DNA of 63,896 nucleotides from Streptomyces griseoluteus (GCA_000717735.1 JOBE01000058.1:1-63896); one strand, 5' to 3'; positions 1 to 8,216 are shown, counted from the first letter of the stretch. Numbers and translations are program-made. Notes: generated by a model from the letters alone, not told the origin.

Positions 1-51
1 CCGGAGGGCAGGAGCCGCGGCGTCTGGTGCGCGCGATCACAAGGCGCCGGG

Positions 52-80
52 ATGCCCTCGTAGCGGAGCTACGTGGGCAT
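52..80. terminator. Stem-loop at left edge
   Basis: A 13-base arm (52-64) pairs with 68-80 across a 3-base loop with one mismatch. It lies upstream of the first gene, so it probably ends a transcript entering from the left. No T tract follows. The remaining bases to 210 hold no gene I can support. Confidence 0.45.
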
Positions 81-210
81 GTCGGCAACGCGGCGAGCGT
101 GCGTGCCAGGCGTCGCGGCTCAGGCGGGACTTTCCGGACACGGCCTAAGGCCCGGCACCCTCGGGGCCGGATCCGGAGGTGTTCACCCGCGCCCCGTAGG
201 GTGGCGGCCC

Positions 211-1425
211 GTGACGTCAGCCGAAGCCGCCTCGCCCTCCCTGACCGTCGTGCGCGCCCTGCTCGCGCTCGGCGTCGTGTTCGTGCTCCTCGCGACCACC
301 GGGTGGACCACGATCCGGCACCGCCCCGCGCCGGGCCCTTCCCTGGAGGCCGCGCTCGCCGACTGGGCGCGCGACCGGATCGACCAGCGTCCGCTGCCGG
401 GCCTCGGCTCCCCCTCCCGTACCGTCGCCGCGTACTTCGCCGGGCTCGGCCACGCGCGCGCGGCCACGCTCGCCGAGCGGCACCCGCTCGTCGTCGGCAA
501 TCTCAACGGCGCCCCGGTCGGGCTGCGCTACCGCGCCAACCGGATCACCCTCGGCCGCGCGCTCGCCGCCGAACGCGGCAGGGTCGACGACCTCCGGCTC
601 TCCGCCGAAGGCCGGCACGAGGCACGGCGCCGGTTCGACCGCTTCACCTCGCTGCTGCGGCCCGGCCGTCAGATCCTCGCCTTCGACCCGACCGGGACGG
701 GGCGGGCCGCCGAGGTCCTCGGAGACCTGGAGCGGGCCCGGCGGGTCTCCGTGATCGTGCCCGGCGTCGACACCAACCTCCTGACGTTCCAGAAGACCCA
801 CGGCCGGTACGGGGCCCCCGTCGGCATGGCCGAAGCCCTCTACGCCGCCGAGCGGCGGGCGGCGCCCGACGAGCGGTTCGCGGTGATCGCCTGGGCCGAC
901 TACACCGCACCCGTCGGGGTCGGCGTGGACGCGGTGACGGGCCGGCTCGCCCAGGAAGGCGCCGTACGGCTCGTCGGGCTGACCGAGGCACTGCCGGGCA
1001 ACGCGCGCGTGGCGCTGTTCTGCCACAGCTACGGCTCCGTGCTCTGCGGGCTCGCGGCGCCGCGGCTGCCCGCCCGGGTGACCGACCTGACGGTGGCCGG
1101 AAGCCCCGGGATGAGGGTGGAGCGGGCGGCCGAACTCGCCACCCCCGCGCGCGTGTGGGCGATGCGGGACCCCGACGACTGGATCGCGGACGTGCCCCAC
1201 GTCGAGCTGGGCGGGATCGGCCACGGCGCCGATCCGGTGGCCCCGGAGTTCGGCGCCCGGCTGCTCTCGGCACGGGGTGCGCTCGGCCACAGCGGCTATT
1301 TCGAGCCGGGGACCGAGAGCCTCGGAAACTTCGCCGCGATAGGGGTCGGCGCCTACCGGAACCTGGTGTGCGCACGTGCCGACAGCGCTTGCCACGACGG
1401 AATATCCGGCACGGAAGGGCACTGA
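211..1425 (+). CDS. DUF1023-type alpha/beta hydrolase, membrane-anchored or exported
   Basis: The 404-residue product begins at GTG 211. A TAGGGT -10 box at 197-202 lies only 8 bases upstream, so the mRNA is probably leaderless. One hydrophobic segment near residues 12-28 should anchor or export the protein. The rest matches the actinobacterial DUF1023 alpha/beta hydrolases: a VIVPG strand, a CHSYGS nucleophile elbow with serine as presumed nucleophile, and Asp and His acceptors further on (DPDDW, GHGADP). The same motifs occur in the gene at 4928-5908, so the two are paralogues. The substrate is unknown; ester or peptide hydrolysis outside the membrane is the likely reaction class. It stands 74 bases before the DUF4429 gene. 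Confidence 0.8.
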   Translation: MTSAEAASPSLTVVRALLALGVVFVLLATTGWTTIRHRPAPGPSLEAALADWARDRIDQRPLPGLGSPSRTVAAYFAGLGHARAATLAERHPLVVGNLNGAPVGLRYRANRITLGRALAAERGRVDDLRLSAEGRHEARRRFDRFTSLLRPGRQILAFDPTGTGRAAEVLGDLERARRVSVIVPGVDTNLLTFQKTHGRYGAPVGMAEALYAAERRAAPDERFAVIAWADYTAPVGVGVDAVTGRLAQEGAVRLVGLTEALPGNARVALFCHSYGSVLCGLAAPRLPARVTDLTVAGSPGMRVERAAELATPARVWAMRDPDDWIADVPHVELGGIGHGADPVAPEFGARLLSARGALGHSGYFEPGTESLGNFAAIGVGAYRNLVCARADSACHDGISGTEGH

Positions 1426-1434
1426 CGCGCGTAG

Positions 1435-1444
1435 ATCACGTGAT
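1435..1444. promoter_or_regulatory. Perfect palindrome ATCACGTGAT
   Basis: A 10-base perfect palindrome lies between the first hydrolase and the DUF4429 gene, 43 bases before the latter's likely -10 box (TACGAT, 1487-1492). It could be an operator for the DUF4429 gene. No regulator is assigned. Confidence 0.35.
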
Positions 1445-1499
1445 TTCGGGACCTTTCACGGGGGCGACGCACGGGCACGGGCCGCCTACGATGAGCCGT

Positions 1500-2474
1500 A
1501 TGGGTGATGTGCTGGCCGGAATTCATGCCACCTGGGAGTTCGAGAGCGACGCCCTCGTCATCCGCTTCGAACGGGGGAACCGCACGCCGAAGCTCTTCCA
1601 CGTGCTGCGCGAGCGACGGATACCGTACGAGGCGTTGGCGTCGGTGACGCTCACGCCCGGCAAACGGGACACCGTCGTCCTGCACGCCGTGCCGAGACCG
1701 GGTGCCGATCCGCTGATGGAGGCGGCCGCGGGGCAGCTCGCGGAGCAATGCGATCCGTACCGCCTGGTGCTCCCGGCGGATCGGGAGACGCTCGCCGAGT
1801 ACTACCGGGACGAGCTGCGGACGGTCCTCGCACCGCGGACGACCGCCGCCTGGGACCTCGCGGCCGCCACCGAAGCCTCCCCTGGCTCCTTCGAAGCGGA
1901 CGCCTTCGAAGCGGACGCCTTCGACGCCGTGGACGTGGACGTGACGCCCGCCGAGCGCTTCCTCGTCGCGCCGCCCCCCGGGCCGCAGGCCTTCAAGGCG
2001 TACGACGGGAAGGCGAGTTTCGACGGCCGGTCGGAGGTCGCCTTCCGCTGGTCCTCGACGGGCGCGTCCTCCGAGAAGTGGAAGGCGGGCGACCAGTTCT
2101 TCCAGGTACGGGACCTCTGCGGGGTCGAGTGGCGCTCGCCTGACGTCCTCGGCGGGCACCTGCGCCTGGTGCCGAGGGGCGGTGAACCGCGCGCGTCCCA
2201 GCCGGACCGGGACCCCGCCTCCGTGCTCTTCGGCCTGGGCTACGGGCCGGTGCACCTGTCCCTCCCCTTCGCCGCGGCGGTCCTCGCGGCGATCCGGACG
2301 ACGACGGACCGCGTCCCCGCGCGCGTGGCCGCCCCCGGAGCCGATGCCGGAGCGGTTGCCGGAGCCGTTGCCGTTGCCGAAAGGATTCGGCACCTGGGTG
2401 AACTGCACCAGGCGGGCCTGGTGACGGACGAGGAGTTCTCGGCGAAGAAGACGGAACTCCTCGCGGAGCTGTGA
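1500..2474 (+). CDS. DUF4429 protein with C-terminal SHOCT domain
   Basis: A 324-residue protein. The start at ATG 1500 is preferred because a TACGAT -10 box ends 7 bases upstream, which fits a leaderless message; ATG 1491 is also in frame. Residues about 1-110 and 150-275 form two DUF4429 units, recognisable by WEFESDALVIRFERG and by a second copy near the middle (EVAFRWSSTGASSEKWKAG). An acidic Ala/Phe-rich linker with a repeated FEADA separates them. The last about 35 residues are a SHOCT helix pair (LGELHQAGLVTDEEFSAKK), a small oligomerisation or partner-binding module. DUF4429 proteins are common in Streptomyces but have no assigned biochemical role. Confidence 0.85.
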   Translation: MGDVLAGIHATWEFESDALVIRFERGNRTPKLFHVLRERRIPYEALASVTLTPGKRDTVVLHAVPRPGADPLMEAAAGQLAEQCDPYRLVLPADRETLAEYYRDELRTVLAPRTTAAWDLAAATEASPGSFEADAFEADAFDAVDVDVTPAERFLVAPPPGPQAFKAYDGKASFDGRSEVAFRWSSTGASSEKWKAGDQFFQVRDLCGVEWRSPDVLGGHLRLVPRGGEPRASQPDRDPASVLFGLGYGPVHLSLPFAAAVLAAIRTTTDRVPARVAAPGADAGAVAGAVAVAERIRHLGELHQAGLVTDEEFSAKKTELLAEL

Positions 2475-2492
2475 GTCCGGACCCCGACGTCA

Positions 2493-2559
2493 TACCCGGG
2501 TATCAGGCCGGAGCCCGGTCCCCGGTATGACGTCGGGGGCCGGGCACGCTGCCTACCCT
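2493..2559 (+). promoter_or_regulatory. Promoter/operator of the two-component operon (copy 1 of a shared motif)
   Basis: The block TACCCGGGTATCAG (2493-2506) is followed 27 bases downstream by CCCCGGTATGACGT (2520-2533) and 61 bases downstream by TACCCT (2554-2559). The first block extends to the perfect palindrome ATACCCGGGTAT. The same three blocks recur at identical spacing at 4815-4881. TACCCT, 9 bases before the kinase ATG, can serve as a -10 of a leaderless message. The downstream LuxR-type regulator is the obvious candidate to bind here. Confidence 0.65.
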
Positions 2560-2568
2560 GGGCGGGTC

Positions 2569-3939
2569 ATGGCTACCGAACCGCGGCACGAGCCGCCATC
2601 CCCCCGCCGGCCCGGAAAGCCCAGCCGGATCAGCCGGCTCGGCACCCCGACGCGCGCGACGCTCCAGGGGCTCGGCGCCCGGGCGGGCGAGACGTTCCAG
2701 GGGCTCGCGTCCGCGCTCACCACCCCCAGCACGCCCGGGGCGCCCCTCCTCTCCGACGCCTCCTCGCGCTGGGTGCGGCTGCTGCCGTACGTCTTCGGCC
2801 TCGCGCTCGTCGCGTCGCTCCTGCCCACCACGGTCCACCTCCTCAGCGGGGACTACGGCGTCAACGGCGCCCTCGCCGGCGCGATCGGCACCGCCCAGAC
2901 CGCGCCGCTGCTGCTCGCCGTCGTCCGCCCCCTGCAGGCCTGGTGGATCATCTTCCCCGCCAACCTTCTCGGCGCGCTCGTCCTGCTCACCTCGGACGGC
3001 CCGCGCGCCCACCTCTGGCCGTGGACCCCGCCGAGCGTCGTCGGCTACTGCGCGCTGATGATCGCGCTCGGCCTGCGCGAGTCCCGCCGGACGCTGTTCG
3101 GCGTCTGGCTGGCCACGGGCGTGGCCGGATACGCCATGGAGGCCTTCCGGCCCGACGGGTACAGCAGCATCCACACCCTGCTGTTCGTTCTGACCGGGGT
3201 GCTGCTGCTCCTCACCTCGGCCGTACGCGCGCGGGGCGACGCCCAGCGGCTGCTGCGGGAGCAGGAGACCATCAGCGAGGCCGAACGGGCCCACCGCACC
3301 CTCCTGGAGGAGCGGGCGAGGATCGCGCGCGAGCTGCACGACGTGGTGGCCCACCACATGTCCATGATCACCGTGCAGGCCGACTCGGCCCCGTACCGCA
3401 TCCCGGAGCTTCCGGAGGCCGCCCGCGAGGAGTTCACCTCGATCGCGGCGAGCGCGCGCGAGTCGCTGGCCGAGATGCGGCGGCTGCTGTCCGTGCTCCG
3501 CAGCGACGGCAGTGAGGGCGAACGGGCCCCGCAGCCGGGTCTCGACCGGGTCCAGCAGCTGGTCGAGGCGACGGTACGGGCCGGGGTGCCGGCCGAACTG
3601 CGGCTCGCCGCGGACCTCGGGGACGTACCGCAGGCGGTGGACCTGTCCGCGTACCGGATCGTGCAGGAGGCCCTGGCCAACGTCGTCCGGCACGCGCCGG
3701 GGGCGTCGACCCGGGTGTCGGTCCGGGCGGTCGAGGGGTGGCTGACGGTCCTCGTGGTCAACGGCCCCGCCACGGAGCCCGGTTCCTCGGTCGAGCGGGG
3801 CGCGTCCGGTACCGGGCACGGGCTCGTCGGCATGCGGGAGCGCGTACGGTTGACGGGCGGCTCGCTCGACACCGGTCCGCTGCCGGACGGCGGTTTCCGG
3901 GTGGCCGCACGGATGCCGCTAGGGCCTGTCCGGCCCTGA
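2569..3939 (+). CDS. Sensor histidine kinase (HisKA_3/NarL type), C-terminally truncated by a palindrome
   Basis: A 456-residue membrane kinase. The start at ATG 2569 follows the TACCCT box by 9 bases. A basic, proline-rich N terminus leads into about five membrane segments (residues about 65-210). The dimerisation and phospho-acceptor region has the H box RELHDVVAHH with His257, then an N box (EALANVVRHA) and a glycine-rich GHGLVGMRER ATP lid. The reading frame ends at TGA 3937-3939 inside a perfect inverted repeat (3921-3956). The same frame then stays open downstream and stops at TGA 4033-4035, overlapping the response regulator's GTG. The gene has therefore probably lost a low-complexity tail of about 25 residues, with the tight coupling to its partner. 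The catalytic core is intact. Confidence 0.88.
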   Translation: MATEPRHEPPSPRRPGKPSRISRLGTPTRATLQGLGARAGETFQGLASALTTPSTPGAPLLSDASSRWVRLLPYVFGLALVASLLPTTVHLLSGDYGVNGALAGAIGTAQTAPLLLAVVRPLQAWWIIFPANLLGALVLLTSDGPRAHLWPWTPPSVVGYCALMIALGLRESRRTLFGVWLATGVAGYAMEAFRPDGYSSIHTLLFVLTGVLLLLTSAVRARGDAQRLLREQETISEAERAHRTLLEERARIARELHDVVAHHMSMITVQADSAPYRIPELPEAAREEFTSIAASARESLAEMRRLLSVLRSDGSEGERAPQPGLDRVQQLVEATVRAGVPAELRLAADLGDVPQAVDLSAYRIVQEALANVVRHAPGASTRVSVRAVEGWLTVLVVNGPATEPGSSVERGASGTGHGLVGMRERVRLTGGSLDTGPLPDGGFRVAARMPLGPVRP

Positions 3940-3956
3940 TCCGCCGGACAGGCCCT
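3921..3956. repeat. Short palindromic element at CTAG inside the kinase 3' end
   Basis: A 13-base arm (3921-3933) is perfectly complementary to 3944-3956 around a 10-base loop. It starts at a CTAG (3919-3922), and its AGGGCCT edge resembles the ends of the elements at 27561, 33811 and 47301. The loop contains the in-frame TGA that ends the kinase. It can fold into a hairpin between the kinase and regulator coding regions and may attenuate the latter. Confidence 0.7.
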
Positions 3957-4031
3957 GGCCCAGGACCCGGCCACGACGACCGTCACGACCGCGACGAGCA
4001 CCAAGATCCCCACGACCGGCAAGGAACCCGA

Positions 4032-4712
4032 GTGACCATCCGCGTGATCATCGTCGACGACCAGGCCATGGTGCGGGCCGGATTCGCCGCACTGCTCTCC
4101 GCCCAGCCCGACATCGACGTGGTGGGCGAGGCGCCGGACGGGCGGCAGGGCGTGGACGTGGCGCGGTCCACGCACCCGGACGTCGTCCTGATGGACGTAC
4201 GGATGCCGGAGCTGGACGGCCTCGCCGCCGCCCGGGAGATCCTGCACCCGCCGACCGGTGTCACCCACCTGCCGAAGGTGCTCATGCTGACCACCTTCGA
4301 CGTGGACGACTACGTGTACGAGGCGCTGCGCGCGGGTGCGTCGGGCTTCCTCCTGAAGGACGCGCCGCCGGCCGATCTCATCGCGGCGGTACGGGTGGTG
4401 GCGGCGGGCGAGGCGCTGCTCGCCCCGTCCGTGACGCGGCGGCTCATCGCCGACTTCGCCGCGTCCCGGCCCGCCCCGCGCCGGGACACCACGGCGCTGC
4501 GCCTGAACGGTCTCACCCCGCGGGAGACGGAGGTCCTGGAGCTGATCGCCCGGGGCCTGTCGAACCAGGAGATCGCCGACCACCTGGTCCTCGCCGAGCA
4601 GACGGTGAAGACCCACATCGGGCGGGTCCTCGCCAAGCTGGACCTGCGTGACCGGGCGCAGGCCGTGGTCTTCGCGTACGAGTCGGGCCTGGTGACCCCG
4701 GGCACGTCCTGA
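4032..4712 (+). CDS. LuxR/NarL-family response regulator
   Basis: A 226-residue regulator starting at GTG 4032. The receiver domain (1-125) has the acidic pair VDD, phospho-acceptor Asp55 (VVLMDVRMPE), a Thr (MLTTFD) and Lys (LLKD). A C-terminal LuxR helix-turn-helix follows (LTPRETEVLELIARGLSNQEI). It is the partner of the kinase at 2569-3939. The ancestral kinase frame still ends in a GTGA overlap with this start, but the present kinase stops 92 bases earlier inside a hairpin. The duplicated motif upstream of the kinase gene and of the hydrolase at 4928 suggests it controls its own operon and the next one. Confidence 0.9.
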   Translation: MTIRVIIVDDQAMVRAGFAALLSAQPDIDVVGEAPDGRQGVDVARSTHPDVVLMDVRMPELDGLAAAREILHPPTGVTHLPKVLMLTTFDVDDYVYEALRAGASGFLLKDAPPADLIAAVRVVAAGEALLAPSVTRRLIADFAASRPAPRRDTTALRLNGLTPRETEVLELIARGLSNQEIADHLVLAEQTVKTHIGRVLAKLDLRDRAQAVVFAYESGLVTPGTS

Positions 4713-4814
4713 CCCTCTCGGGCCCCTCGGCGCCCCCGACCACCCCTGCCACCCCAGCCATCCCCCGGGGGAAAACCCCACCCCCTCCCTGGTGTTGGCC
4801 GCTCGTCCACCCCC

Positions 4815-4881
4815 TACCCGGGTATCAGCACAGGGTTGGCTCCCCGGTGTGACGTGCCGTCACCCGTCGTCTTCCTACCTT
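4815..4881 (+). promoter_or_regulatory. Promoter/operator of the hydrolase-acyltransferase operon (copy 2 of the shared motif)
   Basis: TACCCGGGTATCAG (4815-4828), CCCCGGTGTGACGT (4842-4855) and TACCTT (4876-4881) match the kinase promoter blocks at the same offsets of 27 and 61 bases, while the intervening bases differ. Conservation of blocks and spacing argues for a functional regulator/RNA polymerase site rather than chance. Confidence 0.65.
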
Positions 4882-4927
4882 CCTCTCGCCGACGAACGAG
4901 CGAGAACCGGAGAGGGAGGGCGAGCCC

Positions 4928-5908
4928 ATGCGCCGCTTTGCGAGGACCCTGACCACCATGGCCCTGGTGGCCACCGTGATCGCCGGAACGGCCGGCTGGG
5001 CGTCCGGGAACGCGCAGCAGGCCGTGACCGGCGCCCCGGTCGGGACTGCGGCCTGGCGGGCCGCGGGGCTGCCGGACCCCGAGCGGATGAGCCCGGCCGA
5101 GGTCAGTCGGTTCTTCGCGGGCCTCGGCCCCGTACGACAGCGTGAACTGGCCCGCACGCACCCGACGGTCGTGGGGAACCTCGACGGGGCGCCCCTGGAC
5201 CTGCGGTACGAGGCCAACGCCCGCACCACACACGGACAGTTCGAAGGGGCGCGGGTCCTGGCCCACGATCCGCGCGGCCGGGGGCAGGTGGCCCTCGTGT
5301 ACGGGGACCTGGCGCGGGCCGAGCACGTGGCCGTGATCGTGCCCGGCTCCGACACCGACGCGGCGCACGTACGGCCGCTCGCGGACATGGCGACCGCCCT
5401 GCGCCGGGCGACCGGCGGCCGTACGGCCGTCGTCGCCTGGGTCGGATACACCACGCCCGTCGGCGTGGGGCTCGACGCGGCCACCGGCCGCCTCGCCGAG
5501 ATCGGGGCGGACCGGCTCACCCGGTTCACCGACGGGCTCGCGGCCGTCGGGGCCGCCGAACCGTCCGTGTTCTGCCACAGCTACGGCTCCGTCGTCTGCG
5601 GCCTCGCCGCCCGCGATCTGAAGGCCAAGGACCTGGTGGTCCTCGGCTCCCCCGGGATGCGCGCCGCGAACGTCGCCGAACTCGGCACCTCCGCCCGCGT
5701 CTGGGCCGCGAAGGACCCCACCGACTGGATCGACCGGATCCCGAACGTCGAGGTCGCCGGTCTCGGGCACGGCACCGACCCCACCGATCCGGCGTTCGGC
5801 GCCCGCCGCGTCCCGGCCGACGACGCCGCCGGCCACGGCGGCTACTTCACGCCCGGCACCAGCTCCCTGCGCACCTTCGCCGCGATCGCCGGGGGAGACG
5901 TCCGATGA
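4928..5908 (+). CDS. Secreted DUF1023-type alpha/beta hydrolase
   Basis: A 326-residue protein with a cleavable signal peptide (MRRFARTLTTMALVATVIAG, cut probably near Ala-Ser-Gly at about 30). The start has a good ribosome site (GGAGAGGGAGGG). Motifs shared with the hydrolase at 211-1425 are HPTVVGNLDGAPLDLRYEAN, VIVPGSDTD, the elbow FCHSYGS, DPTDW and GHGTDP. Ser in the elbow is the presumed nucleophile. Its stop overlaps the acyltransferase start by 4 bases (ATGA), so the two are translationally coupled. An exported hydrolase coupled to a membrane acyltransferase suggests turnover or modification of an extracytoplasmic substrate, perhaps an acylated wall or surface molecule. Confidence 0.82.
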   Translation: MRRFARTLTTMALVATVIAGTAGWASGNAQQAVTGAPVGTAAWRAAGLPDPERMSPAEVSRFFAGLGPVRQRELARTHPTVVGNLDGAPLDLRYEANARTTHGQFEGARVLAHDPRGRGQVALVYGDLARAEHVAVIVPGSDTDAAHVRPLADMATALRRATGGRTAVVAWVGYTTPVGVGLDAATGRLAEIGADRLTRFTDGLAAVGAAEPSVFCHSYGSVVCGLAARDLKAKDLVVLGSPGMRAANVAELGTSARVWAAKDPTDWIDRIPNVEVAGLGHGTDPTDPAFGARRVPADDAAGHGGYFTPGTSSLRTFAAIAGGDVR

Positions 5909-7101
5909 ACAGGCTCGCCGAGCGGATCGAATCCCGCACCCCCGCCCACCGCGACCGGGCCGTCGACGGGCTCCGCGCCCTGGCCCTGCTCGCCGTGCCC
6001 ACCGGGCACTGGCTGCTCGGCGGGTTCACGCTCTCCTCCGACGGCGCGATCCACAACGCGAGCCCGCTGGGCACGTTCGCCGGTCTCGCCCCGGTCAGCT
6101 GGGTCCTCCAGATGCTGGGGATCTTCTTCCTCGTCGGCGGCTACGCCTCGGTGCTCTCGTACCGGCGCAGGAAGGGCTCCACGGGCGAGTGGCTGAAGGG
6201 CCGCCTCGCCCGGCTCGGCCGCCCGGTCCTCGGGGTCACCGCGGTGTGGGCGGCGCTGCTTCCACTGCTCCACTTCGGCCTCGGGGTGCCCGTGGACAGT
6301 CTGCGGACGGCGTCCACGCTCGTGATCCAGCCGCTCTGGTTCGTCGGCGTCTACACGGCGGTCACGGCGCTCACCCCGCTGTGCGTGCGGGCGGCCCGCC
6401 GCCTCGGGGTGTGGGCCGCGGCGCCGCTGCTCGGCTCGGTCGCGGTCGTCGACTTCCTGCGGTACGGGCCGTACGCCGACGCCGTGCCGTCCTGGCTGAG
6501 CCTCCTGAACATCCTGCCCGGCTGGCTCTTCGCCTATCAGCTCGGCGTCTCCTGGGGCGAGGGCCGGGTCACCCGGCGCCACGCCTGGGCTCTGCTGCTC
6601 GGCGGCACCGCACTCTTCGCGGCTCTCCTCGTCTGGTTCGGCTACCCGGCGTCGATGGTCGGCGTCCCCGGCGAGGCCCGCACCAACTCGCACCCTCCGT
6701 CGCTGCTCGTCCTCGCCCTCGCCGCCGCGCAGAGCGGTGCGGCGATCCTGCTCAGGAACCGGCTCGGCGCGCTCCTGAGGCGGCCCGCGCTGTGGGCCCC
6801 GGTCGTGATCGTCAACCTGTCCGCGATGACGATCCTGTGCTGGCACCAGACGGCGATGCTCACGGCGGCGATCCCCGCCTCGTACCTCGGGGAGGTGCCC
6901 GGCCTGGTCGGCGCGCCGGACTCGGTCGGCTGGATCGTCGCCCGGCTGGCGTGGATGCCGGTCTTCGCCGGACTGCTCGTCCTGATCGGGCGGTTCGCGC
7001 GGGGCTTCGAGTCGCCGTGGACGAGGACAGGAACTGCCCGCCGCACCCTCGCGGGCCTGCTCGCGGCGGGGTTCGCGGTCTTCGCCCTGGGCCTGGCGTG
7101 A
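5905..7101 (+). CDS. Acyltransferase 3 family membrane protein
   Basis: A 398-residue polytopic protein with about ten hydrophobic segments. The N-terminal segment has the family pattern of a conserved Arg and His (GLRALALLAVPTGHW), and basic loops follow the third segment (YRRRKGSTGEWLKGRLARL). Acyltransferase 3 proteins move acyl groups from cytoplasmic CoA donors onto sugars, lipids or peptidoglycan at the membrane. The ATGA overlap with the secreted hydrolase shows they are one operon, under the copy-2 motif at 4815. Its stop codon lies in the first unit of an 18-base tandem duplication (7095-7148). Confidence 0.85.
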   Translation: MNRLAERIESRTPAHRDRAVDGLRALALLAVPTGHWLLGGFTLSSDGAIHNASPLGTFAGLAPVSWVLQMLGIFFLVGGYASVLSYRRRKGSTGEWLKGRLARLGRPVLGVTAVWAALLPLLHFGLGVPVDSLRTASTLVIQPLWFVGVYTAVTALTPLCVRAARRLGVWAAAPLLGSVAVVDFLRYGPYADAVPSWLSLLNILPGWLFAYQLGVSWGEGRVTRRHAWALLLGGTALFAALLVWFGYPASMVGVPGEARTNSHPPSLLVLALAAAQSGAAILLRNRLGALLRRPALWAPVVIVNLSAMTILCWHQTAMLTAAIPASYLGEVPGLVGAPDSVGWIVARLAWMPVFAGLLVLIGRFARGFESPWTRTGTARRTLAGLLAAGFAVFALGLA

Positions 7102-7148
7102 GCCCCGGGGCCGGCGTGAGCCCCCGGCCCGGCCTGAGCATGAACCCC
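7095..7148. repeat. 18-base tandem repeat over the acyltransferase stop codon
   Basis: Units at 7095-7112 and 7113-7130 differ at two positions; a third, decayed unit follows at 7131-7148. Each begins GGC(G/C)TGAGC, so the stop codon itself is duplicated. It sits in the short convergent gap before the aldo/keto reductase. Confidence 0.6.
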
Positions 7149-7175
7149 GGGACCGGCCCGGTCGGGCGGAGGGGC

Positions 7176-8216
7176 TCAGACCTCGCGTGTCACCGAGGTG
7201 AAGCGCATGTCCGGGTAGCGGTCGCCCGCCACCAGGCCCGCGATCGGCTCCAGTTCGGCGAGCTCCGCCCCGGTCAGGGTGATCCGGGTCGCGGCCGCGT
7301 TCTCCGTCAGGCGGGAGCGCTTGCGGGTGCCGGGGATCGGGACGACCGTCAGGCCGTGCACGGTCGCCCGCTGCTGCACCCAGGCGAGGGCGATCTGCGC
7401 CGGGGTCGCCCCGTGCGCGGCGGCGATCCTGCGGACCGGTTCGAGCAGGGCGGCGTTCCGCTCCGCGTTCTCGCCGGTGAACCGGGGCTGGTACTGGCGG
7501 AAGTCGCCGCCCGACAGGTCCTTGGCGGCGTCCGCGAACGCCCCGGTCAGGAAGCCCCGGCCGAGCGGCGAGTAGGGCACGAAGGTGACGCCGAGTTCGG
7601 CGACGGCCGCGACGGCGCTGCGCTCCACGTCCCGGGAGAAGAGCGACCACTCCGACTGGAGGGCGGCGATGGGGTGCACGGCGTGGGCCTCGCGCAGCTC
7701 GGGTCCTGTGACCTCGCTGAGGCCGAGGTACCGGACCTTGCCCTCCTCGACGAGTTCGGCCATCGCGCCGACGGACTCGGCGAACGGGATCTCCGGGTCG
7801 CGCCGGTGCATGTAGTAGAGGTCGATGGTCTCGACGCCGAGGCGGCGCAGGCTGTCCTCCGCTGCCTTCCTGATGTAGGCGGGGTCGTTGCGGACGGCCC
7901 GGTGGGCCGGGTCGTCGGCGCGCCGCTCGATGGCGAACTTGGTCGCGAGGGTGACCTCGTCGCGGTGGGCGGCGAGGAACGGGGCGAGGAACTCCTCGTT
8001 GGCGCCGCTGCCGTAGATGTCGGCGGTGTCGATCAGGGTGACGCCGGCCTCCAGGGCCGCGTCGAGGGTGTCCCGGGCGGCGGCCTCGTCGGTCTCGCCG
8101 TAGAACTCGCTGATGCCCATGGCTCCGAAGCCCTGGACGCCGATCTCGGGTCCGTCCTGTCCGCCGAGCCGTACGGTGTCGATCCTGGTCACGCTGGTCT
8201 GGTTCACGCCGGTCAT
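7176..8216 (-). CDS. Aldo/keto reductase
   Basis: A 346-residue NADPH-dependent oxidoreductase of the TIM-barrel family. The start at 8216 has a GGAGG about 10 bases upstream and overlaps the MerR stop by 4 bases (ATGA). Visible are the DTADIYGSG motif carrying the catalytic Asp and Tyr, a Lys in TLATKFA, and YYMHRRD with the family His. The C-terminal region has the cofactor-binding VVPIPGTRKRSRLTEN. The operon with a MerR regulator suggests induction by electrophiles, aldehydes or redox stress; the physiological substrate cannot be read from the sequence. Confidence 0.9.
   Translation of the reverse strand: MTGVNQTSVTRIDTVRLGGQDGPEIGVQGFGAMGISEFYGETDEAAARDTLDAALEAGVTLIDTADIYGSGANEEFLAPFLAAHRDEVTLATKFAIERRADDPAHRAVRNDPAYIRKAAEDSLRRLGVETIDLYYMHRRDPEIPFAESVGAMAELVEEGKVRYLGLSEVTGPELREAHAVHPIAALQSEWSLFSRDVERSAVAAVAELGVTFVPYSPLGRGFLTGAFADAAKDLSGGDFRQYQPRFTGENAERNAALLEPVRRIAAAHGATPAQIALAWVQQRATVHGLTVVPIPGTRKRSRLTENAAATRITLTGAELAELEPIAGLVAGDRYPDMRFTSVTREV

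Noticed and set aside
27..1499. Extension of the DUF4429 gene upstream to base 27 as one 815-residue protein
   Set aside because: The upstream part overlaps the first hydrolase in another frame and is Arg/Pro-rich noise. The real start is ATG 1500 with a leaderless -10 box.
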